64,000 nt of DNA, taken from NCBI RefSeq assembly GCF_004762095.1, contig NZ_SIJH01000009.1:1-64000 (forward strand). The letters are read 5' to 3'. Numbering within the stretch: the first letter of the stretch is position 1; every line of letters begins with the position of its first letter. The notes below the pieces were generated by a model that saw only the letters and a program-made list of their open reading frames with translations, made no database searches and was not told where the DNA came from. Position numbers and translations under genes: made by a program. Below, piece by piece: positions 25,381 to 34,839 of this stretch. The DNA comes from Tabrizicola caldifontis. GTDB taxonomy: Bacteria > Pseudomonadota > Alphaproteobacteria > Rhodobacterales > Rhodobacteraceae.

Positions 25381-26820
25381 ATGTCGGTAAGCTTCACCCG
25401 GAAAGAAATGCTTCCCCCCCTTCCGCCGCCGGTCGGTGAACGGGGGGTCGTGAAATGGGCGCGCGAGAACCTGTTCTCTTCGCCTCTGAACATCGCGCTG
25501 ACCGTGCTGGGCGTGCTGATCGTCTGGTGGCTGGTCTCGGCCTCGCTGCCCTGGTGGCTGAACTCGGTCTGGAATGCCTCGTCGCTGGGTGAGTGCCGCG
25601 AGATCGTGGCGGCAAGGGCCGGCGAGGGCGCGACGGGCGCCTGCTGGGCGATGATCCGCGAACGCTGGCACCAGTTCATCTTCGGCTTCTACCCGCCGTC
25701 GGAATACTGGCGGCCGGTGCTGGCTTTCGGCCTGCTGTTCGCGGCGCTTGCGCCGGTGCTGTTCTCGGGCGAGAAGCGGAACCTGCTGATCGTTCTGGGC
25801 TCGGTCACAGTCTTCCTGGCGGTGACGCTATGGCTGGCCGAGACCCCGGTCGTGGCGCTGGTGCTGTCGCTGGCCTTGGCCGTCGTGCTGGTCGCGGTCA
25901 GCCAGATCGCGCCCGGCAAGGTCCTGTGGTTCACCCTGATCTATCCGCCGCTGTGCTACTGGCTGCTCTGGGGCGGGTCGATCTGGTCGCCCATCGTGGC
26001 AATGGCGGGCTTCGCCGTGCTTTATGCGGTTTTCCGCCTGGCTTCGCCGTTGATCGGCCTCGCGCCGGCGGCGGGGGCCGGGGTCGTGGCAGCGGTGCTT
26101 TGGTGGCTCTACCTCGATGTTCCGATTGCCAGCTTCCTGCAATCTGCGCTTCCCTTCGGCATCGATGCCATCAACTCCGACCGGTTCGGGGGGTTCTTGC
26201 TGGCCATCGTGATCGGGGTCACCGGCATCAGCTTCTCCTTGCCAATCGGCATCCTTCTCGCCCTTGGCCGCCAGTCGGACATGCTGATCGTCAAGACCCT
26301 GTCGGTGGGCTTCATCGAGTTCATCCGCGGCGTGCCGCTGATCACGCTTCTGTTCACCGCCTCGCTTCTGTTGCAGTACTTCCTGCCGCCGGGGACGAAC
26401 TTCGACATCATCCTGCGCGTCATCATCCTGGTGACCTTCTTCGCCGCCGCCTATCTGGCCGAGGTGATCCGGGGCGGTCTCGCCGCCCTGCCGCGCGGTC
26501 AGTATGAGGCGGCGGATGCGCTGGGCCTCGACTACTGGCGGGCGCAGCGGCTGATCATTCTGCCGCAGGCATTGAAGATCTCGATCCCCTCGATCGTGTC
26601 CACCTTCATAGGCCTGTTCAAGGACACCACGCTGGTCGCCTTCGTCGGACTGATGGACCCGCTGAAGGGCGTGACGCAAATCGTCCGCGCCGACATCAAC
26701 TGGAAGGGCATCTACTGGGAGCCCTACATCTTTGTCGGTGCCATTTTCTTCGTCTTCTGCTTCGGCATGTCGCGATATTCGATGTATCTCGAACAGAAGC
26801 TCAAGACCGACCACCGCTAG
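25381..26820 (+). CDS. bztC: Amino acid ABC transporter permease, BztC
   Basis: Encodes 479 residues. The N-terminal part has several extra membrane segments (about residues 40-240), and the conserved permease domain follows, with the EAA loop in YEAADALGLDYWRAQRL. In the R. capsulatus system BztB and BztC form the heterodimeric channel. The gene is 10 nt from bztD. Confidence 0.92.
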   Translation: MSVSFTRKEMLPPLPPPVGERGVVKWARENLFSSPLNIALTVLGVLIVWWLVSASLPWWLNSVWNASSLGECREIVAARAGEGATGACWAMIRERWHQFIFGFYPPSEYWRPVLAFGLLFAALAPVLFSGEKRNLLIVLGSVTVFLAVTLWLAETPVVALVLSLALAVVLVAVSQIAPGKVLWFTLIYPPLCYWLLWGGSIWSPIVAMAGFAVLYAVFRLASPLIGLAPAAGAGVVAAVLWWLYLDVPIASFLQSALPFGIDAINSDRFGGFLLAIVIGVTGISFSLPIGILLALGRQSDMLIVKTLSVGFIEFIRGVPLITLLFTASLLLQYFLPPGTNFDIILRVIILVTFFAAAYLAEVIRGGLAALPRGQYEAADALGLDYWRAQRLIILPQALKISIPSIVSTFIGLFKDTTLVAFVGLMDPLKGVTQIVRADINWKGIYWEPYIFVGAIFFVFCFGMSRYSMYLEQKLKTDHR

Positions 26821-26829
26821 GGGCACATC

Positions 26830-27597
26830 ATGGCAGAAGCATCGAAAATGCAGGTCTCGGACGAGGTCGCGATCCAGATCCGGGGCATGAACAAGTGGTA
26901 CGGGCAGTTCCACGTCCTGCGCGACATCAACATGACGGTGAACCGGGGTGAACGCATCGTGATCTGCGGCCCCTCGGGGTCGGGCAAGTCCACGCTGATC
27001 CGCTGCATCAACCGGCTGGAGGAACACCAGCAGGGCCAGATCATCGTGGACGGGACGGAACTGACCAACGACCTGAAGAACATCGACAAGGTGCGCTCCG
27101 AGGTCGGCATGGTGTTCCAGCACTTCAACCTGTTCCCGCACCTGACGATCCTGGAAAACTGCACGCTGGCGCCGATCTGGGTGCGCAAGGTGCCGAAGAA
27201 GGAAGCCGAGGAAACGGCGATGCACTTCCTGCGCAAGGTGAAGATCCCGGAACAGGCGCACAAGTATCCCGGCCAGTTGTCCGGCGGTCAGCAGCAGCGC
27301 GTGGCCATCGCGCGCAGCCTGTGCATGCGGCCGCGGATCATGCTGTTCGACGAGCCGACCAGCGCGCTTGACCCCGAGATGATCAAGGAAGTCCTGGACA
27401 CGATGATCGAGCTTGCGGAAGAGGGGATGACCATGCTCTGCGTCACGCATGAGATGGGCTTTGCCCAGGCGGTGGCGAACCGGGTCATCTTCATGGACCA
27501 GGGCCAGATCGTCGAGCAGAACGAGCCGAAAGAGTTCTTCAACAACCCGCAGAGCGAGCGGACGAAGCTGTTCCTCAGCCAGATCCTGGGCCACTGA
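26830..27597 (+). CDS. bztD: Amino acid ABC transporter ATP-binding protein, BztD
   Basis: Encodes 255 residues. Walker [10 protein letters not shown] (about 50), signature [15 protein letters not shown] (about 155), Walker [15 protein letters not shown] and switch His in CVTHEMGFA are present. Energises uptake of acidic amino acids and their amides through BztBC. GGGGCACATC precedes the start. Two nt separate it from a small secreted protein gene. Confidence 0.94.
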   Translation: MAEASKMQVSDEVAIQIRGMNKWYGQFHVLRDINMTVNRGERIVICGPSGSGKSTLIRCINRLEEHQQGQIIVDGTELTNDLKNIDKVRSEVGMVFQHFNLFPHLTILENCTLAPIWVRKVPKKEAEETAMHFLRKVKIPEQAHKYPGQLSGGQQQRVAIARSLCMRPRIMLFDEPTSALDPEMIKEVLDTMIELAEEGMTMLCVTHEMGFAQAVANRVIFMDQGQIVEQNEPKEFFNNPQSERTKLFLSQILGH

Positions 27598-27599
27598 TC

Positions 27600-27968
27600 A
27601 TGCGGCTTCTGTCTCTGGCGGTGCTGGGGGCAAGCCTGGCCGTACCGGCGCTGGCCGAGACCAACGCGGAATGCATCTTCCAGATGGACCGCCATGATGT
27701 TCTGGTCGGCCCCTGTCTGGGGTCCGAAAGAGAGCCGTCAAAGGCCTTCGCCATCTCCTCGCCGGATGGGTCGATTGCTGCCCGCGTCGCCTCGACCGGC
27801 GGGGGGCTGGGCACAGCCTACTGGAACGGCGGCACAGCGGGCCAACCGGCCGATATCCTGATCGGCCCCGTTGTGCTGGTGGGCGCCTGCTGGGCCAGCG
27901 ACAAGACCAAGCTTTGCATGACCGATAGCGGGCGGCACCCGGTTCGACTAGGTGTTGTCGTCGGGTGA
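27600..27968 (+). CDS. Small secreted protein of unknown function
   Basis: Encodes 122 residues with a signal peptide (cleavage after ALA, residue ~19). The mature part has four cysteines (in AECIF, GPCLG, GACWA and KLCMT), suggesting two disulfides. I do not recognise a family. It starts 2 nt after bztD, so it is cotranscribed with the transporter; whether it takes part in uptake is unknown. Confidence 0.65.
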   Translation: MRLLSLAVLGASLAVPALAETNAECIFQMDRHDVLVGPCLGSEREPSKAFAISSPDGSIAARVASTGGGLGTAYWNGGTAGQPADILIGPVVLVGACWASDKTKLCMTDSGRHPVRLGVVVG

Positions 27969-28007
27969 CCCCGCGCGACGTGTGACGAAGTCACGGACGG
28001 GCAGCCG

Positions 28008-28637
28008 CTAGCCGGCGACCCGCGCCAGCAATTCCTCTACCTTCGGCCCCAGCCCCTCGACGATCAGCTTCACGCCCTCGGGGTTGGGGTGGATGCCGTC
28101 AGGCTGCATGAAGGCTGCCAGCGAGGCGGGATCGGACGGATCGGCCCCCGCAGCACGCAGACCGGCAAAGAAATCCTCGGCCAGAACCGCGTCGTAGTCT
28201 GCCGCCAGATCACCATAGATTCCGTCGAACGCCGCCTTGTAGTCCGGCCCGAAATTTGCCCCGGCCTTCATGCCGACCAGCAGGACCGGCAGGTCGCGCG
28301 CCTGTGCTTCCTTCAGGATGCCCTCCAGATTGCGCCGCGCTTCGGCCGGGTCGATCCCGCGCAACAGGTCGTTGCCGCCCAGCGTTACCACCAGCGCGTC
28401 GGCATCCGGCCCCAGCGCCCAGTCGATCCGCGCCAGCCCACCCGCAGTGGTATCCCCGGAAACTCCGGCATTCTGCACCACCACGTCATGCCCGCGCGCC
28501 TTCAGCCAGCCCTCCAGCTGCGGCACCAGACCCTGCGACTGATCCGCCAGACCATAGCCGGCCGTAAGACTGTCGCCCAGTGCCACGATCGTGACCGGTT
28601 CGGCCCAGGCTGAACTTGACAGTGCAAATATCGCCAC
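28008..28637 (-). CDS. tesA: SGNH-type arylesterase/thioesterase I (TesA family)
   Basis: Encodes an exported hydrolase with the SGNH blocks GDSLTAGYG (catalytic Ser), the Gly in block II, GGNDLLRG (Asn) and DGIHPNPEG (Asp and His). TesA in E. coli acts on acyl-CoA, lysophospholipids and esters in the periplasm. The N-terminus is uncertain: GTG 28637 gives 209 residues but cuts off the basic part of the signal peptide (LRRVRNAAVAIFALSSSAWA). A CTG at 28676 is in frame; an ATG at 28669 is one frame off and would be restored by losing one GC of a (GC)3 run. Divergent from a ybbA-like gene, as in E. coli. Confidence 0.85.
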   Translation of the reverse strand: MAIFALSSSAWAEPVTIVALGDSLTAGYGLADQSQGLVPQLEGWLKARGHDVVVQNAGVSGDTTAGGLARIDWALGPDADALVVTLGGNDLLRGIDPAEARRNLEGILKEAQARDLPVLLVGMKAGANFGPDYKAAFDGIYGDLAADYDAVLAEDFFAGLRAAGADPSDPASLAAFMQPDGIHPNPEGVKLIVEGLGPKVEELLARVAG

Positions 28638-28704
28638 CGCAGCATTGCGGACCCTGCGGAGCGCGCCATATCCCAGTGCTGAACCTATCCGAAGGATCTG
28701 CCCG

Positions 28705-29400
28705 ATGACCGACCCCGTCCTCGACCTGACCGATGCCCGGCTTACGCTGGCCGGAAATGCCGGGCCGGTCGAGATCCTGAAGGGGATAAGCCTGCGGGTG
28801 GACCGGGGGGAAACGGTGGGGCTCATCGGGCCGTCGGGTTCGGGCAAGTCGTCGCTCCTCATGCTCATGGGCGGGCTGGAACGCGCCACCGGCGGCAGGG
28901 TGCTGGCCTTGGGGCAGGACCTGACCGCGATGGACGAAGACGCGCTCGCCCGGTTCCGCAGGGGGAATATGGGGGTGGTGTTTCAATCCTTCCACCTCAT
29001 TCCGACGATGACGGCGCTGGAGAATGTGGCCCTGCCCCTTGAACTGGCGGGCGCGGCCGATCCCTTCGCGCGGGCCGAGGCGGAACTGGCAGCAGTGGGT
29101 CTGGGCACCCGCATGCACCACTATCCCAGCCAGATGTCCGGCGGAGAGCAGCAGCGCGTCGCTCTGGCCCGTGCCGCCGTACCGCGCCCCGCGATCCTGC
29201 TGGCGGATGAGCCGACCGGCAATCTGGACGGGGTGAACGGGCAGGCGATCATGAACCTGCTGTTCGGCCTGCGTGACCGGCACGGGGCAACGCTGGTGCT
29301 GGTGACCCATGCCCCGGAGCTGGCGGCGCGCTGCGACCGGGTGATCCGGCTGGTCGATGGCCGGCTTGCGCCCGACGCCATGGCGAAGGCTGCGGAATGA
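28705..29400 (+). CDS. ybbA: ABC transporter ATP-binding protein, YbbA-like
   Basis: Encodes 231 residues of the MacB/LolD/YbbA class. Walker [10 protein letters not shown] (about 42), signature MSGGEQQRVALARA (about 145) and Walker B ILLADEPTGNLDG are present. The conserved block tesA divergent from ybbA-ybbP supports the YbbA assignment. The start at 28705 is chosen from family alignment; the gene overlaps its permease by ATGA. Confidence 0.9.
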   Translation: MTDPVLDLTDARLTLAGNAGPVEILKGISLRVDRGETVGLIGPSGSGKSSLLMLMGGLERATGGRVLALGQDLTAMDEDALARFRRGNMGVVFQSFHLIPTMTALENVALPLELAGAADPFARAEAELAAVGLGTRMHHYPSQMSGGEQQRVALARAAVPRPAILLADEPTGNLDGVNGQAIMNLLFGLRDRHGATLVLVTHAPELAARCDRVIRLVDGRLAPDAMAKAAE

Positions 29401-31910
29401 CCCTTGCCCTGACCATCGCCCGACGGGAACTGCGCGGCGGCCTGCGCGGCTTTCGCGTATTTCTTGCCTGCCTTGCCCTTGGCGTCGCGGCCATCGCCGC
29501 CGTCGGAACCCTGCGTGCGGGCATCCAGCAGGGGCTGACCGACCAGGGCGCCGTGATCCTGGGCGGCGACGCCGAGATGCGCTTCACCTACCGCGTCGCG
29601 GACACCGAGGAACGCGCCTGGATGCAGCGGGTGGCAACCACGGTCTCCGAGGTCTACGACTTCCGCTCGATGGTCCTGACCGAGGGCGACCAGGCGCTGA
29701 CCCAGGTCAAGGCGGTGGATGGGGCCTGGCCGCTGACCGGTGCGGCCGTTCTCGACCCGCCGATCCCAGTGGCTCAGGCTCTGGCCTCGCAGGACGGCCT
29801 GCCCGGCGCGATCATGGACCCGGTGCTGATCGACCGGCTGGACCTTGCGATCGGCGACAGGTTCCGGCTGGGCACGCAGGAGTTCCGACTGACCGCGGCG
29901 CTGACCCGCGAACCCGACAGCGCCTCGACCGGGATTACCCTGGGGCCGCGTACGGTGGTGCACAGCGCGGACCTGGCGAATTCGGGCCTTCTGGCCTCGG
30001 GCTCGATGTATGAGACACGCTATCGCCTGCTGCTGCCGCCCGGCGCCGATCTGGCCGCGCTGAAGCGCGAGGCGGAAACCACCTTCCGCGACAAGGGCAT
30101 GCGCTGGACAGACAGTCGCCGCGCCGCACCGGGGATCGAGACCTTTGTCGACCGGATCGGCAGCTTTCTGGTGCTCGTGGGGCTGGCCGGGCTGGCGGTG
30201 GGCGGTGTCGGTATCTCGGCCGCAATCCGCAGCTATCTGGATGGCAAGACCGAGACCATCGCCACGCTGAAGACCTTGGGTGCCGAGGGCGGGCTGATCT
30301 TCCGCACCTACCTGTGGCAGACTGCGCTGCTGGCGGGCCTTGGCATCCTGATCGGGGTGGCGCTGGGCGCCTTGGCTCCGGTGCTTGCGGCACCGCTGAT
30401 CGAGGCATCCCTGCCTTTCCCGGCCGATATCCGTCTTGCCCCCTTGGCGCTGGGCGAGGCCGCGTTCTATGGCGCGCTTTCGGCCCTGATCTTCACCCTT
30501 CTGCCGCTGGCCCGCACCGAAAGCATCCGGCCTGCCGCACTGTATCGCGGCGGCGACGGCACCCGTGCCTGGCCTCGCAAACGCTATCTGGCGGCCCTTG
30601 CAGCGCTGGCGCTGATGCTGGTCGGCAGTGCGACCTGGCTGTCGGGCATTCCCGAACTTGCCCTGGGCGCCGCCGGCGGCATCGTCGGCGCGCTGGCGAT
30701 CCTGGCGCTGGCCGCGCTTGTGTTGCGCAAGGCCGCGCGGCGACTGGCCAGAACCCGCCTGACCCATGGCCGCCCCGCAACCCGCGCCGCCCTTGCCGCG
30801 ACCGGTGCGCCGAGGTCGGATGCGACGCCGGTGGTGCTGTCGCTGGGCCTTGGCCTTTCGGTTCTGGCCGCCGTGGGCCAGATCGACTGGAACCTGCGCT
30901 CGGCCATCGCCACCGACCTGCCGACCCGGGCCCCCGCCTTCTTCTTCATCGACATCCAGCCCGACCAGATCGACCCGTTCCTGACGATGGTCCGCGCCAA
31001 CCCTGCCGTCTCGGAGGTTGAGACCGCCCCGATGCTGCGCGGGGTCATCACCCAGATCAACGGTCGCCCGGCGCGACAGGTCGCGGGCGACCACTGGGTG
31101 GTACGCGGCGACCGTGGCATCACCTATGCTGCGGTGCCCGGCGAAAAGACCCGCATCACCGCCGGCAGCTTCTGGCCCGAGGATTATGCGGGCGAGCCGC
31201 AGATCAGCTTTGCCGCCGAAGAGGCCGAGGAGATCGGCCTGAAGCTTGGCGACACGATGACGGTCAACATCCTTGGCCGCGACCTCACCGCGACGGTCAC
31301 CTCGTTCCGCGAGGTCGATTTCTCGAACGCGGGCATGGGTTTCGTGATGACGCTGAACCCCTCGGCGCTGGCCGGGGCGCCGCATACTCATATCGCCACC
31401 GTCTATGCCCCGCCCGAGGCCGAGGCGGCGATCCTGCGCGAGGTGACCAAGACCTGGCCCAACATCACCGCGATCCGCATCCGCGAGGCAGTGGACCGCG
31501 TGACCGAGGCTTTGTCGGCCATCGCCACAGCGACGGCCTGGGCAGCTGCGGGAACCTTGCTCACCGGCTTTGTCGTGCTGATCGGCGCGGCTGCGGCGGG
31601 TGAACGGGCGCGGATCTACGAAGCGGCCATACTGAAGACCATAGGCGCGACCCGGCGCAAGATCCTTGCCAGTTTTGCGCTGCGTTCGGCGCTGATGGGC
31701 GGTGCGGCGGGTGCGGTGGCGGTCCTTGCCGGCGGTCTTGCCGGTTGGGGCGTCATGACCTTCGTGATGGACAGTGCCTATCGGTTCGAACCGCTGTCGG
31801 CCATCGGCATCGTGCTGGGCGGGGTCGTTGCGACGCTGGTTGCAGGTCTGATGTTTTCGTTGCGCCCGCTGTCAGCGCGCCCGGCCCGGACGCTGCGCGC
31901 ACAGGATTAG
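29397..31910 (+). CDS. ybbP: ABC transporter permease with FtsX domains, YbbP-like
   Basis: Encodes 837 residues with two FtsX/MacB-type halves: an N-terminal helix (about 20-40), a periplasmic domain, a cluster of helices near 250-430, a second periplasmic domain and a last helix trio near 710-830. Such permeases use ATP to drive mechanical work on envelope lipids or proteins. The substrate is unknown. Start overlaps ybbA. Neighbouring exported esterase TesA suggests a lipid-related role, as an inference. Confidence 0.88.
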   Translation: MTLALTIARRELRGGLRGFRVFLACLALGVAAIAAVGTLRAGIQQGLTDQGAVILGGDAEMRFTYRVADTEERAWMQRVATTVSEVYDFRSMVLTEGDQALTQVKAVDGAWPLTGAAVLDPPIPVAQALASQDGLPGAIMDPVLIDRLDLAIGDRFRLGTQEFRLTAALTREPDSASTGITLGPRTVVHSADLANSGLLASGSMYETRYRLLLPPGADLAALKREAETTFRDKGMRWTDSRRAAPGIETFVDRIGSFLVLVGLAGLAVGGVGISAAIRSYLDGKTETIATLKTLGAEGGLIFRTYLWQTALLAGLGILIGVALGALAPVLAAPLIEASLPFPADIRLAPLALGEAAFYGALSALIFTLLPLARTESIRPAALYRGGDGTRAWPRKRYLAALAALALMLVGSATWLSGIPELALGAAGGIVGALAILALAALVLRKAARRLARTRLTHGRPATRAALAATGAPRSDATPVVLSLGLGLSVLAAVGQIDWNLRSAIATDLPTRAPAFFFIDIQPDQIDPFLTMVRANPAVSEVETAPMLRGVITQINGRPARQVAGDHWVVRGDRGITYAAVPGEKTRITAGSFWPEDYAGEPQISFAAEEAEEIGLKLGDTMTVNILGRDLTATVTSFREVDFSNAGMGFVMTLNPSALAGAPHTHIATVYAPPEAEAAILREVTKTWPNITAIRIREAVDRVTEALSAIATATAWAAAGTLLTGFVVLIGAAAAGERARIYEAAILKTIGATRRKILASFALRSALMGGAAGAVAVLAGGLAGWGVMTFVMDSAYRFEPLSAIGIVLGGVVATLVAGLMFSLRPLSARPARTLRAQD

Positions 31911-31932
31911 CATTCGCGGCGAAGACGGCCCT

Positions 31933-32658
31933 CTAGGTGCGGCGCAGCCGTGAAAGGGTCAGCCCCACCGCGCGCAGTTCCCGGTTGCCCGACTTCAGAC
32001 GGGCCAGCGCCCCCGCAAGGAAGCCAAGCGGCGTCAGCCACCGGGCGAGCCGTGCAGCCTGGGCCAGGGCCTCCGGCGGGGCGTTGACGGCATAAGCCCC
32101 CAGCGCCGCGTCCAGCCAGCGCGTGTCGTCGGGCCAAAGCGTGAAGCAGGTCTGCACGAACATCACCAGATCCATGGCCTGCCACAGGCCGCCACGCCGC
32201 CCAGGCCGGAACCGTTCAAGGTCGATGAAGCGGGCGGTGCGTCCATCCCAGCAGATGTCGCGCACTGCCGGGCGTCCATGGACCTGGCCGGCCCAGTGCA
32301 GATCGCCCAACGCTCGCCCGGCTTGGCGAAAGGCAGCCAGCCGTGCTGCGTCATCCCGTGCGGCATCCGCTACCACCTCGGGCAGGGAGGGTCCTGCATC
32401 CGGCATCAGAATCCAGCCCGGCCCCTCGGCCACGATGCCGGCCACCGGCAGACCAGCCGCGCCCAGCACCCGCAGGCCTTCGCGCTCGGCCGCGAAGGCC
32501 TTGCCCGGATCGCCCTTCTGCAGACGCAACAGGCCCGACAACCGCTCTACCCGCTTCAGCCAGAAACGGCGACCATCCGGCAGGTCCAGCCGTCGCACCC
32601 GGCGAAGCGGAGCAGAGAGGGCCGCGCTGACCGCCCTGTCCAGGTCGATGTCACTCAA
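31933..32658 (-). CDS. Putative phosphotransferase, kinase-like (aminoglycoside/Kdo kinase fold)
   Basis: Encodes about 241 residues if translation begins at TTG 32658; a GTG at 32748 gives 271. Kinase-fold marks are an N-terminal lysine strand (FWLKRVER), the catalytic-loop-like QVHGRPAVRDICWDG and the metal-binding-like FIDLERFR. It resembles the lipopolysaccharide/InaA-type small kinases. Substrate unknown. Lies convergent to ybbP and next to hemC. The start is uncertain because no strong ribosome-binding site is seen for either codon. Confidence 0.6.
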   Translation of the reverse strand: MSDIDLDRAVSAALSAPLRRVRRLDLPDGRRFWLKRVERLSGLLRLQKGDPGKAFAAEREGLRVLGAAGLPVAGIVAEGPGWILMPDAGPSLPEVVADAARDDAARLAAFRQAGRALGDLHWAGQVHGRPAVRDICWDGRTARFIDLERFRPGRRGGLWQAMDLVMFVQTCFTLWPDDTRWLDAALGAYAVNAPPEALAQAARLARWLTPLGFLAGALARLKSGNRELRAVGLTLSRLRRT

Positions 32659-32766
32659 GGTTCGGGTCCATCCGGTTGCTGCGGCGCCGAATGTAATCCT
32701 TTTGCAAAGGAATTGTAAGACGGGCCGACCCGGCGAAGCCCCCCGCACGGGCGGCGTGACCGGCCC

Positions 32767-33705
32767 CTAGCCGAAGAATCCCGGCCCGGCGCGGTTCAGC
32801 AGATCCTCGGCCAGGCTCTTGCCGATGCCGTCCCCTTGCGCCACCGGTCCGCGCCTTTCACCCGTCACCGAGGCCGCCCCATCCGGCCGCAGGATTTCGC
32901 CCCGCAGCCAGATTTCGGCCCCCTCGATCACCGCCAGCCCGGCAATCGGTGTTTCGCAGGATCCGTCAAGCCGGGCAAGAAAGCTGCGTTCCGCCGACAG
33001 CCGCAGCCCGGTGGCTCGATCGTGGATTGCTGCCAGCATCGCTGCCACCCGGTCGTCGGCCAGACGCCGTTCGACACCTATCGCACCCTGGGCGACAGCT
33101 GGCAGCATTTCTTCCGGTGCGATGGCCGAACGCGCCACTTCCAGCATTCCCAGTCGCGTCAGCCCCGCCATGGCCAGGAAGGTCGCATCCGCCACACCGT
33201 CTTCCAGCTTGCGCATCCGGGTCTGCACGTTGCCGCGGAACTCCACCAGCTGCAGGTCCGGCCGCCGCAGCGCCAGCTGTGCCCGCCGCCGCAGAGAAGA
33301 CGAGCCGACGGTCGCCCCCTGCGGCAGTTCGGCGATGGAGCCGTAGCGCGGCGAGACGAAGGCATCGCGCACGTCGGCGCGCGGCAGGTAGCAATCCAGG
33401 ATCAGGCCCTCGGGCTGGACGGTCGGCATGTCCTTCATCGAATGCACCGCGATGTCGATGGTGCCGTCCAGCAGAGCCTCTTCGATCTCGCGGGTGAACA
33501 GACCCTTGCCGCCGATCTCGCGCAGCGCCTTGTCCTGGATCTGGTCGCCCGTGACCTTGATCACCACGATCTCGAAGGCCGCCTCTGGCAGGGCAAAGGC
33601 CGCCATCAGACAGCGCCGGGTCTCATGCGCCTGCCATAGTGCCAAGGGCGAGCCTCGGGTTCCGATCTTCAGGGGGCGGGCGGGGGTGGGCAGATCATCG
33701 CGCAT
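32767..33705 (-). CDS. hemC: Hydroxymethylbilane synthase (porphobilinogen deaminase)
   Basis: Encodes 312 residues that polymerise four porphobilinogen units in tetrapyrrole synthesis. The N-terminal KIGTRGSPLALWQA, the substrate-binding HSMKDMPT and the cofactor-carrying Cys250 in LDGSCETP are intact. The ATG at 33705 lies 7 nt after a -10 element, so the mRNA may be nearly leaderless; an ATG at 33717 overlaps the -10. Divergent from hemE, the next-but-one enzyme of the pathway. Confidence 0.93.
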   Translation of the reverse strand: MRDDLPTPARPLKIGTRGSPLALWQAHETRRCLMAAFALPEAAFEIVVIKVTGDQIQDKALREIGGKGLFTREIEEALLDGTIDIAVHSMKDMPTVQPEGLILDCYLPRADVRDAFVSPRYGSIAELPQGATVGSSSLRRRAQLALRRPDLQLVEFRGNVQTRMRKLEDGVADATFLAMAGLTRLGMLEVARSAIAPEEMLPAVAQGAIGVERRLADDRVAAMLAAIHDRATGLRLSAERSFLARLDGSCETPIAGLAVIEGAEIWLRGEILRPDGAASVTGERRGPVAQGDGIGKSLAEDLLNRAGPGFFG

Positions 33706-33712
33706 GGGCCAA

Positions 33713-33741
33713 GGCATAGCCGTGTCAGGCCGGGGTGACAA
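33713..33741 (-). promoter_or_regulatory. Predicted hemC promoter
   Basis: Read on the minus strand: TTGTCA (33741-33736), a 17-bp spacer and TATGCC (33718-33713). The hemC ATG begins only 7 nt after the -10. On the plus strand a perfect TTGACA (33745-33750) points to hemE but has no convincing -10 at 16-18 bp. Confidence 0.5.
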
Positions 33742-33797
33742 CTCTTGACAAGCCCGCCCCGGCATCGGACCCATGGGCCGTCACGAAAGGACCAGCG

Positions 33798-34826
33798 ATG
33801 ACCAAGACGATCCTGCGCGCTCTCGGCGGTGAAGTGCTGCCCACCCCGCCGATCTGGATGATGCGCCAGGCGGGGCGCTATCTGCCGGAATACCGCGAAA
33901 CGCGGGCCAAGGCCGGCGACTTCCTGACGCTGTGCTACACGCCCGAACTGGCGGCCGAGGTGACGTTGCAACCGATCCGCCGCTTTGGCTTCGATGCGGC
34001 GATCCTGTTCGCCGACATCCTGCTTTTGCCGCAGGCGCTGGGCCCGAAGCTATGGTTCGAGACGGGCGAGGGGCCGCGAATGGAAACGACCACCACCCCC
34101 GGCCAGATCGCCAACCTGAAGCCGGCAGAGGCGATCCACGAGACGCTGGCACCTGTCTATGAAACCGTCCGCATCCTGTCGCGCGAACTGCCGAAAGAGA
34201 CGACGCTGATCGGCTTTGCCGGGGCGCCATGGACGGTGGCGACCTACATGATCGCGGGCAGGGGCTCGAAGGACCAGGCCGCCGCGCACCGGCTGAAGGA
34301 TACGGACCGCGCCACCTTCCAGGCGCTGATCGACCGGATCGCCGAGGCAACCGTCGAATATCTCTCGGCCCAGATCGAGGCCGGGGCCGAGGTGGTGAAA
34401 CTGTTCGACAGCTGGGCTGGCAGCCTGAAAGGCCAGGACTTCCGCGATTTCGCCGAGGCCCCCGTGGCGCGCATCATAGCCGCACTGAAGGCCCGCCATC
34501 CCGGCATTCCCGTTATCGCTTTCCCGCGCGAGGCTGGGCAGGGCTATATCGGCTTTGCACATCGTACCGGGGCCGACTGTGTGGCGCTTGACAATTCCGT
34601 CAGCCCGGAATGGGCGGCGGCGAACGTGCAGATCGACGGCTGCGTGCAGGGCAACCTTGCCCCCGAACACATGGTGACCGGGGGTGCCGCCCTGGTCGCG
34701 GCCACCCGGCATGTGGTCAAGGCCTTCTCGAAGGGGCCGCACATCTTCAACCTGGGTCACGGCATCACGCCGGATGCCAGCCCCGACAATGTGCAGCTGA
34801 TGATCGACACCGTGCGCGGGGGCTGA
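33798..34826 (+). CDS. hemE: Uroporphyrinogen decarboxylase
   Basis: Encodes 342 residues that convert uroporphyrinogen III to coproporphyrinogen III, the branch toward heme and chlorophyll. The family signature [17 protein letters not shown] is at residues ~15-31 and the second motif [13 protein letters not shown] near 135. GAAAGGACC precedes the ATG at 33798. Divergent from hemC. Confidence 0.95.
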   Translation: MTKTILRALGGEVLPTPPIWMMRQAGRYLPEYRETRAKAGDFLTLCYTPELAAEVTLQPIRRFGFDAAILFADILLLPQALGPKLWFETGEGPRMETTTTPGQIANLKPAEAIHETLAPVYETVRILSRELPKETTLIGFAGAPWTVATYMIAGRGSKDQAAAHRLKDTDRATFQALIDRIAEATVEYLSAQIEAGAEVVKLFDSWAGSLKGQDFRDFAEAPVARIIAALKARHPGIPVIAFPREAGQGYIGFAHRTGADCVALDNSVSPEWAAANVQIDGCVQGNLAPEHMVTGGAALVAATRHVVKAFSKGPHIFNLGHGITPDASPDNVQLMIDTVRGG

Positions 34827-34839
34827 CACCCGGGACAGA

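Noticed and set aside
25828-27594. A 588-codon minus-strand frame across bztC and bztD
   Set aside because: Antisense shadow of the transporter genes, His/Asp/Arg-rich without domain signature.
30493-30780. Short frames inside large genes that look like small basic proteins
   Set aside because: They lack ribosome-binding sites and family similarity and arise from high GC.
29121-31391. A 756-codon open frame on the minus strand across the YbbP-like permease gene
   Set aside because: It is a shadow of the real gene in GC-rich DNA; its residues are low-complexity Arg/Gln/Gly and match no family.
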